Part shown: positions 36,423 through 47,280 of the stretch, in pieces
Numbering within the stretch: the stretch's first letter is position 1
How the letters are laid out: each line of letters opens with the position of its first letter
Source: Adineta vaga
Lineage: Eukaryota > Rotifera
DNA: 64,000 nt
Direction of reading: 5' to 3'
NCBI GenBank assembly: GCA_021613535.1
Contig: CP075497.1
Coordinates: forward strand, 4,650,001-4,714,000
Notes under the pieces: generated by a model
What the model was told of the DNA's origin: nothing
Seen by the model: the letters and a program-made list of their open reading frames with translations, nothing else
Databases searched by the model: none
Translations under genes and position numbers: made by a program

Positions 36423-37893
36423 ATGCTATTTAAACATCTCATATCATCATTGATTTTTCTTATCCTAACATTCAATCTTGTATTTGGTGATGAGAAAACG
36501 TGTACTGAAACTAACTGTCAACTACCATCGTGTCAATGTCCTGTAACAAATGGAAATCCAACATCATTAAATATCACTGATATACCTCAACTTGTAAAAA
36601 CTATCATTATAACAAAGATTTAATTGATAATCTTCATGATTTCTAGGTTTTATTCACTTTCGTCGGTAATTTAAATCAATATACCTTTGATTCTATTCGT
36701 TCAATTCTTAATCCTGCTCATCGAAATCCAAATAAATGTCCTATATCATCGACATTTTTTGTCAATGATAATTATACAGATTATTGTTTAGTTCAACGTT
36801 TATTTAATAATCATAATGAAATAGCAATGACAACTTCAAGCAATAGGTAAAATGAATATTACTTTCTTTTTTCTTTTATTCAATATAAAATTCGATTTTT
36901 TTTTCTCCCAAGGTGTCCGTTGACAAATTGTTATGAAGAAAATCATTGGCGTCGTTGGATTGAGAATGATTGGAAACGTGAAATTAAACAACAACGAACT
37001 AATCTCATTGATCAATCTCATATTCATCGATCACATATCAAAGGTTTTCGTGTTCCTCATTTACAAATCGATGACAATAAACACGTAGATTTAATTCGCA
37101 ATTATCATTTTCATTACGATTCATCAATGTTATTCAAATCATCGGATTTAATCTGGCCATTTACAATGAATTATTTACTAAACACAACGAATTGTATCAA
37201 TTGTGATGATAAATCAAATAAAACCATTGAATCCTTATGGCAATTTCCATTACATGAATGGACGCGTCCCAATGGTAAATTGAAATCTATTGTCATATTT
37301 GTTTTTATTTTTCATTTCTAGCAAGTAGTGCTTGTCGAACTCTTTCCGATCCAACTTGTTTACCCGAAGATGAAGTACAGACAGCCGATTTATTCTTTAA
37401 TTTAATAAAATATAATTTTGATCGTCATTCCTCATCAAATCTCGGACAACGATCTCCATTTATAATTGAACTTGATCTTTTTTGGCTTTCCGAACATCAA
37501 AATAAACGTCTTGAAGGATTAATTCGTTTTATTGAATATATTTTAAATAGTGAAGATCATCGTCATGTCTATTTCATCTCAATTGAACAAGCACTTGAAT
37601 GGTTGAAATATCCTCGAAAATTAAATGAACTCGAAGATTTCTGGGCATTTAGTTGTAATGATATAATCTATGATTATGATATCGATTGTGTTAATTTCGA
37701 TTTGAATTTTTCTCATAAAGCAGATGCGAAAAAATTGATATCCACTAACAAAACAAATGCTACTGATTCAGAATTGAAAGATCGACATGCTGAAGATTTA
37801 TTCCGTAGTGATATTGTTTTTCATTCGATTTGGATATTTATTCTTTTAATTATAATCGTTCTTTTTTATGATCATTATTTTTCAAATAAATGA
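36423..37893 (+). CDS. Chitin-deacetylase-like membrane protein, catalytic residues lost
   Basis: Exons 36423-36593, 36647-36846, 36913-37274 and 37322-37893 give 434 residues. A signal peptide (LISSLIFLILTFNLVFG) leads into a CDA-type region: CQLPSCQCP, DIPQLVLFTFVGNLNQYTFD, RNPNKCPISSTFFVNDNYTD, and GFRVPHLQIDDNKH, matching the order of animal chitin deacetylases. The catalytic Asp-Asp of motif 1 (normally TFDD) is TFVG here. Motif 2, normally HExxxH-like with metal-binding histidines, reads NEIAMTTSSNR. The motif 3 Arg (RxP) is kept. The C-terminus has a hydrophobic helix (SIWIFILLIIIVLFYDHYF), so the protein is probably membrane anchored with a large outside domain. It may bind rather than modify chitin-like polymers, which is inference. 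Confidence 0.82.
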
Positions 37894-38169
37894 TATTCTT
37901 ACGTTGCTTTTTTTCCTTCTTCTTTTGTTTTTATTTTCTTTGAACTATTTGACAATAAATTTTAAAAAAAAACGAATCATTATCAAATCATTTGTTTCTT
38001 TTGGTTTCTATAAGTAAAATTGACAACGAAAACAGAAAGAGATTAAACATTGAATCAAACCGGTTAAAAGAAAGAAACAGATTTTTCGTTCGAAAGATAT
38101 TATACACTATGAAATCACTGGTGTTACACTTTATTATGAACAAATATGTGAAGAAAAAAAGAGGTTGTC

Positions 38170-41100
38170 TTAGTGAAAGATGTATTTTAAAATGATTGCA
38201 ACGATTATTATAAATACATATTGTAGATAAGGTGAAATCAGATTCAACCGAGTTTGATTATCTTTCGAACGATTTGTTTTCAATAATTTTAAATCTTTTT
38301 CATGTAAATCAAGTCGTTCATTGATGCGTGTCAATGTCGTTTCGATATGTTTCAATATTGTTGCTGGTGAATCATCTGTGATTTTAAAAAATGATGATTT
38401 TTCATTCATATTCGTCGGTGTTGCTGAAGGTGGTTCATCTTCACGAATGTTATTTAAAGATGGCGATGGACCACGTATTAAACTGGAAGTTTGTCCAACA
38501 GATTTATTTGTGGAATTATTACGGTTAGAGTTTTGAGTGGTATGAATCATATTATGCGCACGATGACGAGTACGTGTACAAATAACAAAATTATTTTCAT
38601 ACGTCGAAATATCATTATGAGCATCCCATGGACGAGCACTAAAATTAAAACATTCGTATAGAGATTATCTTCGAACTTTTCTACATGTATAGGATAAGAA
38701 AAGGTAAGGTATACTTTTATGTAAATTCATCTCAAATCCCCATGAGCTCTTTGTCAATCCAAGATAAAGATATTTGCAATTAGTATGCAATCTTTAGGGA
38801 ATTAATAACATTTCTTGATTAAATCTAAAAAAAAGTTTATTATCTGTTTATTATGAACCTACTCAGCATAAGTATAAATCCATTCTTTTGTATTTGGATC
38901 GATATTAAATAAACGTGGATGCCATTCAGTACTAGTTGTTTTGCGCTCTTTGATTTGTTTTCTTTGTTCATCTTCGATAAAAGTTTTTTCTTCTGTTGCA
39001 GAAATTTGATCATTTTGTTTAATTGCTAGTGTAACACGTTGCCATAATCTAGAAGAAAAATCATATTATCGAGTTTTCAAAAATTGAAATATTTCCTTTT
39101 TACTTTTCAGATTCATTATCTTGTTGTTGTTCGATTGGAACAACATATCGTTTTAATCGTGAACTAACAACCGATTGTGTTACTTTCCAGAAAACACTCT
39201 TTATCTTGAAAAACAAAACAGAAGATTATTCGAAAAGATTCGTATGAAAGATTGTACATACATTTGTAGCTTTATCAACAATTGTTATTTCATCATCCCA
39301 ATGACCTGAAAATGTATATATGACATCTTTTTCTAATCGAATTTTCCCTTCAATATGATTTGTAAGCTCTTGACCGCCAATAAATGGCTAAAAACACAGA
39401 TTCAATTGATCAAAAATAAGACAAAACATAGAATATAATCTATACTTTTAATTTAAATTCAATATCAGCTGAATATCGAGTTTTTTCACAAACAATTGTT
39501 ACTTTTCCACCTAATTCCATGGTTAATTTACCTATGAGAATACCTATACAAAAATAATTCCAAGTTTCAAAGAAAAATTTTCACAAAAAAAAACAGAAAA
39601 ATAAAAACCTTTGCAATTAGCATATGGCATCGTAATAATATAATCTTCTCCTCTACTAAGAAGAGTCAATCGTGCAGTTCCATCGAGAATAGCTGAAAGA
39701 CTATTGCCTATAATGAAATTACATATATATATATATATATATATTAGCTTTGCATAAAAAAGAAAAATCATATTCTATACCGTAAAACTTCGATCGAGCC
39801 AAAATACTTCCTTGTACGGCAAAACCTTCTTTTCGATTTGATACATAAAAATTTGCAATTGGTGGATGATGCGATATCTATATGAACAAGACACATATTT
39901 TTGTTTTTCTATTCAAACTACACAACAAATGAAGACAAAAGAACAACAGTAACAAAAGAAATTGACAGGAAAAAAAGGACGATGCTCCTTAATTAGCTTT
40001 GCGCAACTATTTGTTGAATCCAGCCGAGATAAGCGGAAACTCGTGTGTAAATTCCTGGATAATCAATACGAGCGCATCCAACTCCATATGATGTTACACC
40101 AATAAGATACCATTGTTCTGTTCGACGTGGCTTATATATTAATGGTCCACCGGAATCACCTATCAAATAAAATTCAGAACAAATTAATATTCTTTTCTCC
40201 AAGTTTCTCCTTTTATGTTCTTACCTTGACATGTATCTCGACCACCTCCTTGAAGTCCTGCACATATCTGTATACTATTACGATATCCTCCATATACATT
40301 GTCACATGTTGGTAACAATTGAATAATTGCTTGTTGTAATGTATAAGGTAAACTTCCACCTTCACTAGTCAAACCAAATCCTGTAATCACAACTGGTTGA
40401 TACATAGGAATATTAAATGTTGTACTTGGTGGTAGACAAATAACATTAACAGTATTACTAATATCAACTGAATATTGCAAACGTATGATAGCAATATCAT
40501 ATCCATTCTGAGCACTGACATAGTTTTCATGAACGTAAATTGCTGATACACGATAGATTGTGCCAGTATAATAACCTTGTCGAGCCATATTATGTGCACC
40601 AACACGAACAAGATAATCATTGGCATTATTTGATTGCCCAACGATACAATGAGCACCTGTTACAACATGTCGTCGGTCGATTAAAGTTCCACCACAAGTA
40701 AACGAACCGCGAACTGTGATATAGACTTGCCATGGCCAAGCATAATCAGATGCAAGTTCACCGCCGACAATACGCTGATCAGTCGCAAAATAAGATTGCA
40801 TCGTACCACATGCTCGTGTTTGTGCTTGTATATTAGCAACACCGATAATAAATAATACGAAAAGAAATAACATTCTTATGACGATGACCGAGATGTTGTT
40901 GCTTTTTATATAGCGGTCAATTTCTCTTTCGTTATTTCTCTTTTTCTCTTTTCACGCATCTTTATTTTAGGAATGGACGAATAAGAAAGAAAGAAATATT
41001 ACCTGTTCGGCTAAATAAAATGTTTTACTGTCGTTCTTTGTATGATGAAAAAAACATCGATAAACTTCTCCAATAACAGGATTATACGGTTTTTTTAATC

Positions 41101-43197
41101 CCTAAAAGTGTACAAAAACGATAAATCAAAGTTGTCTTTTCTTTTTGTCTTCCAACTAACTTTAGGTTTTTTATAGAATCCTGATAGATAAAATTTAACA
41201 ATTGTTTTCATTCGTACTAATGGATCAGATGAATTCACCGCTCTAAATAATCCATATTTACATTGATGAATGAGAAAAATATATATATATATACTCTTCA
41301 AGAATATCACAATGATGATAATAATCAGAAAGTTTTTCAAGAAATGATCTTGGTTCTAATATGAATGTTGGAAGAACAACTTTCGATAAATCCATTCCAG
41401 GACGAACTTGTTTTAATAAATGCATAATGAGAGATTTATTTTCTTCAGCTACTTCTTCCGTTTGTGCAACATTACCCAACTGAAAAAGAAAAAAATTTTA
41501 TTCAGAGAGAAATATTATTATTTTAGTTTTTACTTCTCCCATTTCTTCAGGTGCTGCTGCAACATAGGGAGTTTCATTATCATCTTCATTTAAACATTCT
41601 TGTGAACTTTCTGAATGACTTGAACCGCTTCTTGATGCTTTACTTATGTCACCACTTGCATCACTCATACGATCATCTTCTACATACAAAGAAAAAAAAG
41701 AAACAAATACGAATGAAGTTTTGAACTGTTCAATTGAAAAATAACCTTCTTTATTTGATAAACGACTGATTTCGAAATCATTGTCTGAAAAACTTGTACT
41801 TAAAAATGTTGTATCACCAGGTGTCGGTGATGGATTTAGAACATTTTGTGTATTTGTTAGTTCATCATTTGTTGTTGTAGATGAATATGGTTTTTTTAAT
41901 AATTTTGAACATTTCATTGTTAATTCAAGTGCATCCATCCAACAACGTCCTAACAAAAAACAAATTTAGCACAAAAGTAATGAATTGATATTCCTTACCA
42001 GCTGTTTCATCACTTGCACGACAGATAAGATAATTCATTGGTAAAGGAAATGTAATCGCACCGAATTGTTCATTATTCGGACCTTTTTGTGCCCAAATTG
42101 ATTTCTCTAATGGATGCCAAATTTTAAAGCAAAATCCAGGTTTTTTCGACGGACGTTGCATAACTAAGATAGAAATTTCATTCATTTGATAGATCACTTT
42201 CAACGATTGACATACCTTCACATGATGACAAAACAATAGTACCAACCCAAACACCATTCTAATTGAAAGAAATTATGATGGAAACAGAAATTTAATTAAC
42301 TAAAAAGACAAACAAACTTTTGAAGGTGGATTTCGATAGAGTAACATCAATCCTGGTTTAAGTATAGCCCATAATTTAGTCCAATCTCTTAATGTTCCTC
42401 GAACTTTTAACCAATCACTAACGATAACAACAGATGAATCTTTGAGAACATTTGCTAATTCAGATGTAATTCGTTTTTTTGCACTTTGATAAGATTGTTT
42501 TTTCATCTAATATAACAAAAGTATATTTTTTTTGTATTTTTTGTTAGTTATTTATTTTTCTTTTACTTTATATGATTCTTGTTTATAATTATTTCGTTCT
42601 ACTGATTCATTTGACGAACCCAATGATTCGAATGTTCTATTAAGCTAAAAATCAATCTTTAAATGCGATTTTTTTTGTTGTTGAAAATAAGACAATTACT
42701 TTATTCATATCATCATCATTCAGTAATCCTATTGTTGCTAAACCTAATTATAAAAAAGAAAAGAATTTATATTATTTTCTAAGCGAATATTCTTACCAGA
42801 AGCTAATTCATCAGGTTTAGCTTGTTCAGTAAAGCTTGATACTGTACTTGATCGAATTAGATTTTGATCACTATCATCTTTATTTCTTGATAATGATCGA
42901 TCTAATCGTGAAGATGTTTGTTTAGTTAATGTTTGCGAACGAATGCCATTGATGTTTGACTAGAAGAAATATTTGATTAATTTTTGACAATTTCAAAAAG
43001 GCACTTACAATATTTTCTTTTGAATCTTGACGATTTGATGATGGATCCATGACAATTTTTGGTATAGTTGACTGAAAGAAGAGGAATTTTAATAATAAAA
43101 TTGATTAATTAGTTAATCATAGTTAGTAAGCTCTTCAAACCTTTCCGTTAGAGCGATTACGTGATGAACAAATAGAGATACGATGATGAGTTGTCAT
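38170..43197 (-). CDS. Oxysterol-binding-protein-related protein, ORP5/ORP8 type
   Basis: Twenty exons from 43141-43197 down to 38170-38638 join in phase to about 897 residues (OSBPL8 has 889). An unstructured N-terminus is followed by a PH domain ([20 protein letters not shown] through [12 protein letters not shown]), an acidic Ser-rich linker, and the ORD lipid-transfer domain: [52 protein letters not shown], and the fingerprint EQ|ISHHPP. The tail ends in a hydrophobic segment, [18 protein letters not shown], an ER anchor as in ORP5/8. These proteins exchange PI4P and phosphatidylserine at ER-plasma-membrane contacts. Exons around the fingerprint are 41003-41101 and 39781-39877; the 1,125-base intron between them contains a complete trypsin gene on the same strand. 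Other exons: 43009-43071, 42797-42959, 42700-42743, 42567-42644, 42318-42506, 42216-42258, 41999-42163, 41746-41949, 41534-41679, 41295-41479, 41161-41242, 39609-39707, 39446-39543, 39262-39387, 39104-39204, 38863-39048. Confidence 0.92.
39724..39744. repeat. (AT)n run in an ORP8 intron
   Basis: About ten AT units in an intron of the ORP8-like gene. Confidence 0.8.
39993..40873 (-). CDS. Secreted trypsin-like serine protease, nested in ORP8 intron
   Basis: Exons 40225-40873 and 39993-40159 give 271 residues. A signal peptide ([17 protein letters not shown]) and a short propeptide precede the activation site, [20 protein letters not shown]. The S1 peptidase domain has the full triad: His in [10 protein letters not shown], Asp in YDIAIIRL and Ser in CQGDSGGPL. 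The residue six before the Ser is Asp (RDTCQGDSGG), so cleavage after Arg/Lys is expected. Disulfide cysteines are in the usual places, and the C-terminal [18 protein letters not shown] is canonical. The whole gene sits inside the 39878-41002 intron of the ORP8-like gene on the same strand. The minus strand has TATATAAA at 40905-40912, 32-40 bases before the ATG, so it probably has its own promoter. Confidence 0.93.
40905..40912 (-). promoter_or_regulatory. TATA box of nested protease gene
   Basis: TATATAAA on the minus strand, 32 bases upstream of the protease start codon. The short distance implies a very short 5' UTR. Confidence 0.6.
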
Positions 43198-44826
43198 AAT
43201 CAAAGAGCGTCAATAAGAAAAACAAGAATAAAGAAGATGTTGAAGAAGAAGAAGATAGAAACGAAGCAGAGATGTTTTTTGTGCTTTCTCCCTTTTTCTT
43301 TTTTCCTTCCTCGTCTTTTTTACTTTTACTTTTTTAACAGACAGCGAAACATCTTGTTCTTTTGCTTCTTCTTCTTTTTCTTCTATTGCTGAAGTCTGCA
43401 TTAGTACCACTCTGCTTGTTTGCTTGTTAGCATCTTTACTTTCATCTTCGTCGTTATGATTACGTGGACGACTAACGCAACACCAAGATAAATCATTTTT
43501 TTCTTTCCACTTCATTCTTGTTTCGATGGCGATAAACTATGTTGTCCTTGTACTTCTATTATCATGTCTGTTTTCTGACGGATATACTAAAAGGTTTAGT
43601 CTGATTTTTCACTTGAATACGTCAGATAATAAATGTTTTGTTTTTCAATCAATTCAAATTGTGACGTATTGATGTTATTACTTTCGTTACGGTTGCTTGA
43701 TGATTATTCGCTTGGTTTCAGTTATGAGAGAGAAAAAACGTTGGCGAAAAAAAAGAATAGCTACAGTTCTTCTCCACGAGTCATATGTGTGTGTGTGTTT
43801 TTTGTGATAAATATCGATTTTATTTTTACTACTCATGTCTCTCTTCTTTTTCATTATTCTTGCACACAGTCAAATACTATCGAGTATGCACGGTTGACCT
43901 TCTGTATCAATAGTAGATTCTTATTCTCAAGTACTGCTATAAAATAGATGAAAAACAAGATGTTAGTCGTTATTGTCATCTTTTTTTTTTCTTTCGATTA
44001 TCGAATTACACTCGTTTTATATTAATGATACAAGATGCGTTTTTTTTTATATAAGTAAATGGATGAAAATATGAAAAAAGATCTTGTTAATCGTCGTACT
44101 TTTGCTTATATTATATCTCTGATCGTATGGGAACGAAAAGAAAGAAAAAGGCGAAGAAGAAGAAGAATAACAGCAGCAGCAGTAGCAACAGCAAAGATTC
44201 ATCAGACTCTTTTTCTTTCTGATTTGTTTCTATAGCATCAAATGAAAATCTTAATCCATGTTACGATTAGTAAGAGCTGGTTAACTTTGCATGTTTATCT
44301 CACCTTTCTTTTCTGTCTGTTTTTATTCTCCCGTGCTCACATGGGAGGATCATTTGAGTAGAAAAAGTCCTTCAGAAAAATTATATAGTTAACAGAAAAG
44401 GAAATCTTTTGATGGTTTTATTGGTTATTAACTTGAAATTATTTACTTACATTCAATTATTTTCCTGATATTGATAAATGATTGTAATTTTGCATGATCA
44501 ATAAAATAAGAAATGATCTAAAATTAATGAAACTAGTTTTAATCTTTGCAGAAATGTTCAAAGTTCAACATATTAGGAAGAGATTATATTTTAATCATTA
44601 GAGATTTGGAAGAAATGCTAACAAGTTAACAATCTTTTCTGACATGACATGCAAATGAAATACTTCATTTTATCTTCCGACTTTTACTCAATGAGTTTCT
44701 CTCTTCGATTAGAAATGAAAATTCTGATATGAAATATCTAACGGTACTGGTGTAAACCGTTTTCTTTTTTCGAATTTTTATTTATAACAAAAACATGATT
44801 ATTCTTTTTATTTTTTTTCCTTTTCT
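43198..44826. other. Intergenic region upstream of ORP8-like gene
   Basis: About 1.6 kb between the ORP8 start and the bystin stop, both on the minus strand. Rich in GAA/TTC tracts (near 43235-43260 and 44140-44175) and a CAG stretch near 44178-44195. Open frames here are driven by these low-complexity tracts; none looks real. Confidence 0.55.
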
Positions 44827-46855
44827 TTAATCAGCTTCATCCATTACTGCATATTGTTCATCTTCTTCATCACGACATTTATATTCGGCGAGTAATTTTC
44901 GAATTTCAGATCCAATTGTCGGATGAAAATGATGATGTAATAATTCCAATAAAGCTTGTTTTTGTTCTTTAGGAAAAATAATTAAACATCGAAAAAACAA
45001 CAACAACAACAATCAAAATTTCATACCTGTGGAAATATCTTGTCGATAATTTTGAACAAAAGATAATAAAGCTTGATGCCAAAGAACTGGAAGTTCACGT
45101 GTATCAGAACGGAATCTATTTACAATCACAATGATGAGAAAAGAAATCAAACTAAGAAAAATAATACATACTTAATGAAATGATGAACAAGTGCATCGAC
45201 AACACGAAATGGTAATGCATAACGTTTCTCGATCAAGGTTCGAATAAATATCGAATTACCACCTGAATAATTCATTTCAGCTATCTTTAATAAAGCAGCT
45301 GCTGAATGTAACATTGGAACGGAATTTTTAGCAAGAATACTAGCAAGTATAACAGCTTCACGGAGGGTACATGTCCCTGACTAAAAGAAAATAAATACAT
45401 TGGTTCTTCTCAGTTAATAATAAAACAAATGATAAATTTCGAAATGAATCAGAATGAATTTAATAATCTATAACTGTCTATTATCATTATTATTACGAAC
45501 TCATTTCAGTTGACTGAATGACTGTAACTATTAATAGATTAATTGAATGTCAATCGTCAAGACATGCTGTCAAATTAACATATTTATGCAAGTTTTTCTC
45601 TTGATTCTACGTAGTTTAATTAAGCAAATCATACTTCGCATAATGGTAGAATAATTCCTTTGAAGAAAGCACTTGGCTTGAATAAAGCTTTTCTCAACGC
45701 CTAGAAAAAAGGAAATTCTTGTTCTTTATTTCGAGAAATAAAACAAATTGATTTACCATATAAAGATGAAAATTCAATTTTTTATATTCATCAATATCAT
45801 CTCGAATACGTGGAAGTAAAATGATATTATAAAATCTATTTGAATTAATAAAAATTTCTATTATTATTTCAATGAAAACTCAAACTTACCGTTGTGCCAT
45901 TTTCGCATCCATATTCGAAGCAAATAATCGTGTAGCTTGATACATAGATGCTGCAGTCCATCGATCTGGTGTTGTAATGAGAAGTACCTGAACAAGAAAT
46001 AAACAAATTCAACTGATCTTATGAACAAGAGTGATTTGTTACTTGTTCCCAATTTGCTAAATTTGGAAGAATTTTGAATGCTTTTGGTATTTTTCCACTT
46101 CGATATTGCGATAGAACTTGTCCGACTTGTTCATACATACTGGCAATACGTGGATCAAGATCACTACCATCTACAAAATACAATGGTTGTCTATCTTTAC
46201 ATCAAATAATCATCTTCCTACTAGATAATTGTTTTTCTGCTTGTTTTTCCGCAATAATATCACCAAGTAATCGTCGTGGTTGACCAGTCATAAATGCTTC
46301 AAGTGCTTTTTCTTCATCTTCATTTATCTAAAAGAAAATTATTTGAAATAATTCATTAAATTTTCTTTGTCTTACTGAAATATCTTCGTCTTCATAATCT
46401 TCTTCCTGAATATTTAAATCTTCATCATCGCTCTCTTCAGTTCGAGTCTTTTTGATTTTATTAATACGTTCTATCGAATCGGGATCTCTATATACATATA
46501 TATGAAATAATTTTATGTTAAATAAATTGAATAAGAAAATTTCTTACGCATCTTGTTGACTGATTGCTAATAGTTCATCATTATCAAATTCATTTTGTTG
46601 TTCTCGAGCTTGTTCAATAATTTTTTTCGATAAACGTTCGTCAATAATCTAATTATTTCAGATCATTACTATAGAACAAACTTTTATGAAAGAAAAACTA
46701 ACTTGTTCATCTTCTTCGTCGGCGTCAAATTTTCGTTTTTGTTTTTGTCGTGTTTTTTTACTGGGAACACTTCGATCTTGATTGATTTGATCGGTTAAAT
46801 TACCAGGTGTTTGAATCGGATCACCTTGGCGTCGAGTTTTTGAATGTCGATTCAT
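44827..46855 (-). CDS. bysl: Bystin, ribosome biogenesis factor
   Basis: Eleven exons (46703-46855, 46548-46648, 46376-46487, 46222-46327, 46043-46170, 45890-45987, 45757-45835, 45635-45700, 45172-45380, 45027-45115, 44827-44966) join in phase to about 426 residues, against 437 in human. The N-terminus is basic then acidic, as usual. The conserved core shows [57 protein letters not shown] and [20 protein letters not shown], then [12 protein letters not shown]. Bystin (Enp1) is needed for nuclear maturation and export of pre-40S subunits. A TTTTTAG acceptor lies about ten bases upstream of the ATG with no visible upstream coding exon, and a COMM-domain gene ends only 128 bases upstream on the same strand. 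Both fit trans-splicing in a two-gene operon. Confidence 0.94.
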
Positions 46856-46864
46856 TTTTTTTCT

Positions 46865-46875
46865 TCTAAAAATAA
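46865..46875 (-). promoter_or_regulatory. Candidate trans-splice acceptor upstream of bystin
   Basis: On the minus strand TTTTATTTTTAG ends about ten bases before the bystin ATG (start 46855). The AATAAA that overlaps the stop codon of the upstream COMM gene could be its polyadenylation signal. Confidence 0.5.
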
Positions 46876-46983
46876 AAGTAATTTTATCTTTTTATCAAGG
46901 AGAAATCAAATTAATATTCATAAAAAAAGAATCACATGTTGTCTATTGCAATAGATAGAAGAAAAACAAAGAAGTAAAATCAT

Positions 46984-47280
46984 TTATTCTCGTTTTGCTA
47001 ATGTATTCAATTGTTCACGAATACGAGTAAAATTATCTAAGACTAAATTAAGAGTCTCTTTGGATAATTCAATTTGAACTGATTGTTCATTTTCAATAGC
47101 AGATTTTGTTGGATCATTGATCTAAAATACAAAACGAATCAAAATACAATTGTTTATTATGTATCTGCTACATACATCTAATGAAAGAACACAAGATGGT
47201 TGTTGAATGCGTTGACCATTTGCGCCTGGAACTAATTTCATATCAATATACCAATTAAAATCTTTTAATTGAGGTAACAT
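46984..47280 (-). CDS. COMM-domain protein, probably COMMD9-like, N-terminus not found
   Basis: Exons 47176-47280 and 46984-47121 encode 80 residues that cover just a COMM domain: LPQLKDFNWYIDMKLVPG, PSCVLSLD, then VQIELSKETLNLVLDNFTRI and REQLNTLAKRE. The final helix resembles COMMD9. COMMD proteins form a ten-member ring complex (Commander) with CCDC22/CCDC93 that recycles membrane cargo from endosomes. Full-length members carry an N-terminal helical domain of about 110 residues. Here a TTTTTAG acceptor abuts the first ATG, so this ATG may be an internal Met of a normal exon. I searched the 400 bases upstream on this strand and saw nothing like the helical domain. It is either truncated, has a distant first exon, or is a COMM-only protein. 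Confidence 0.65.
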
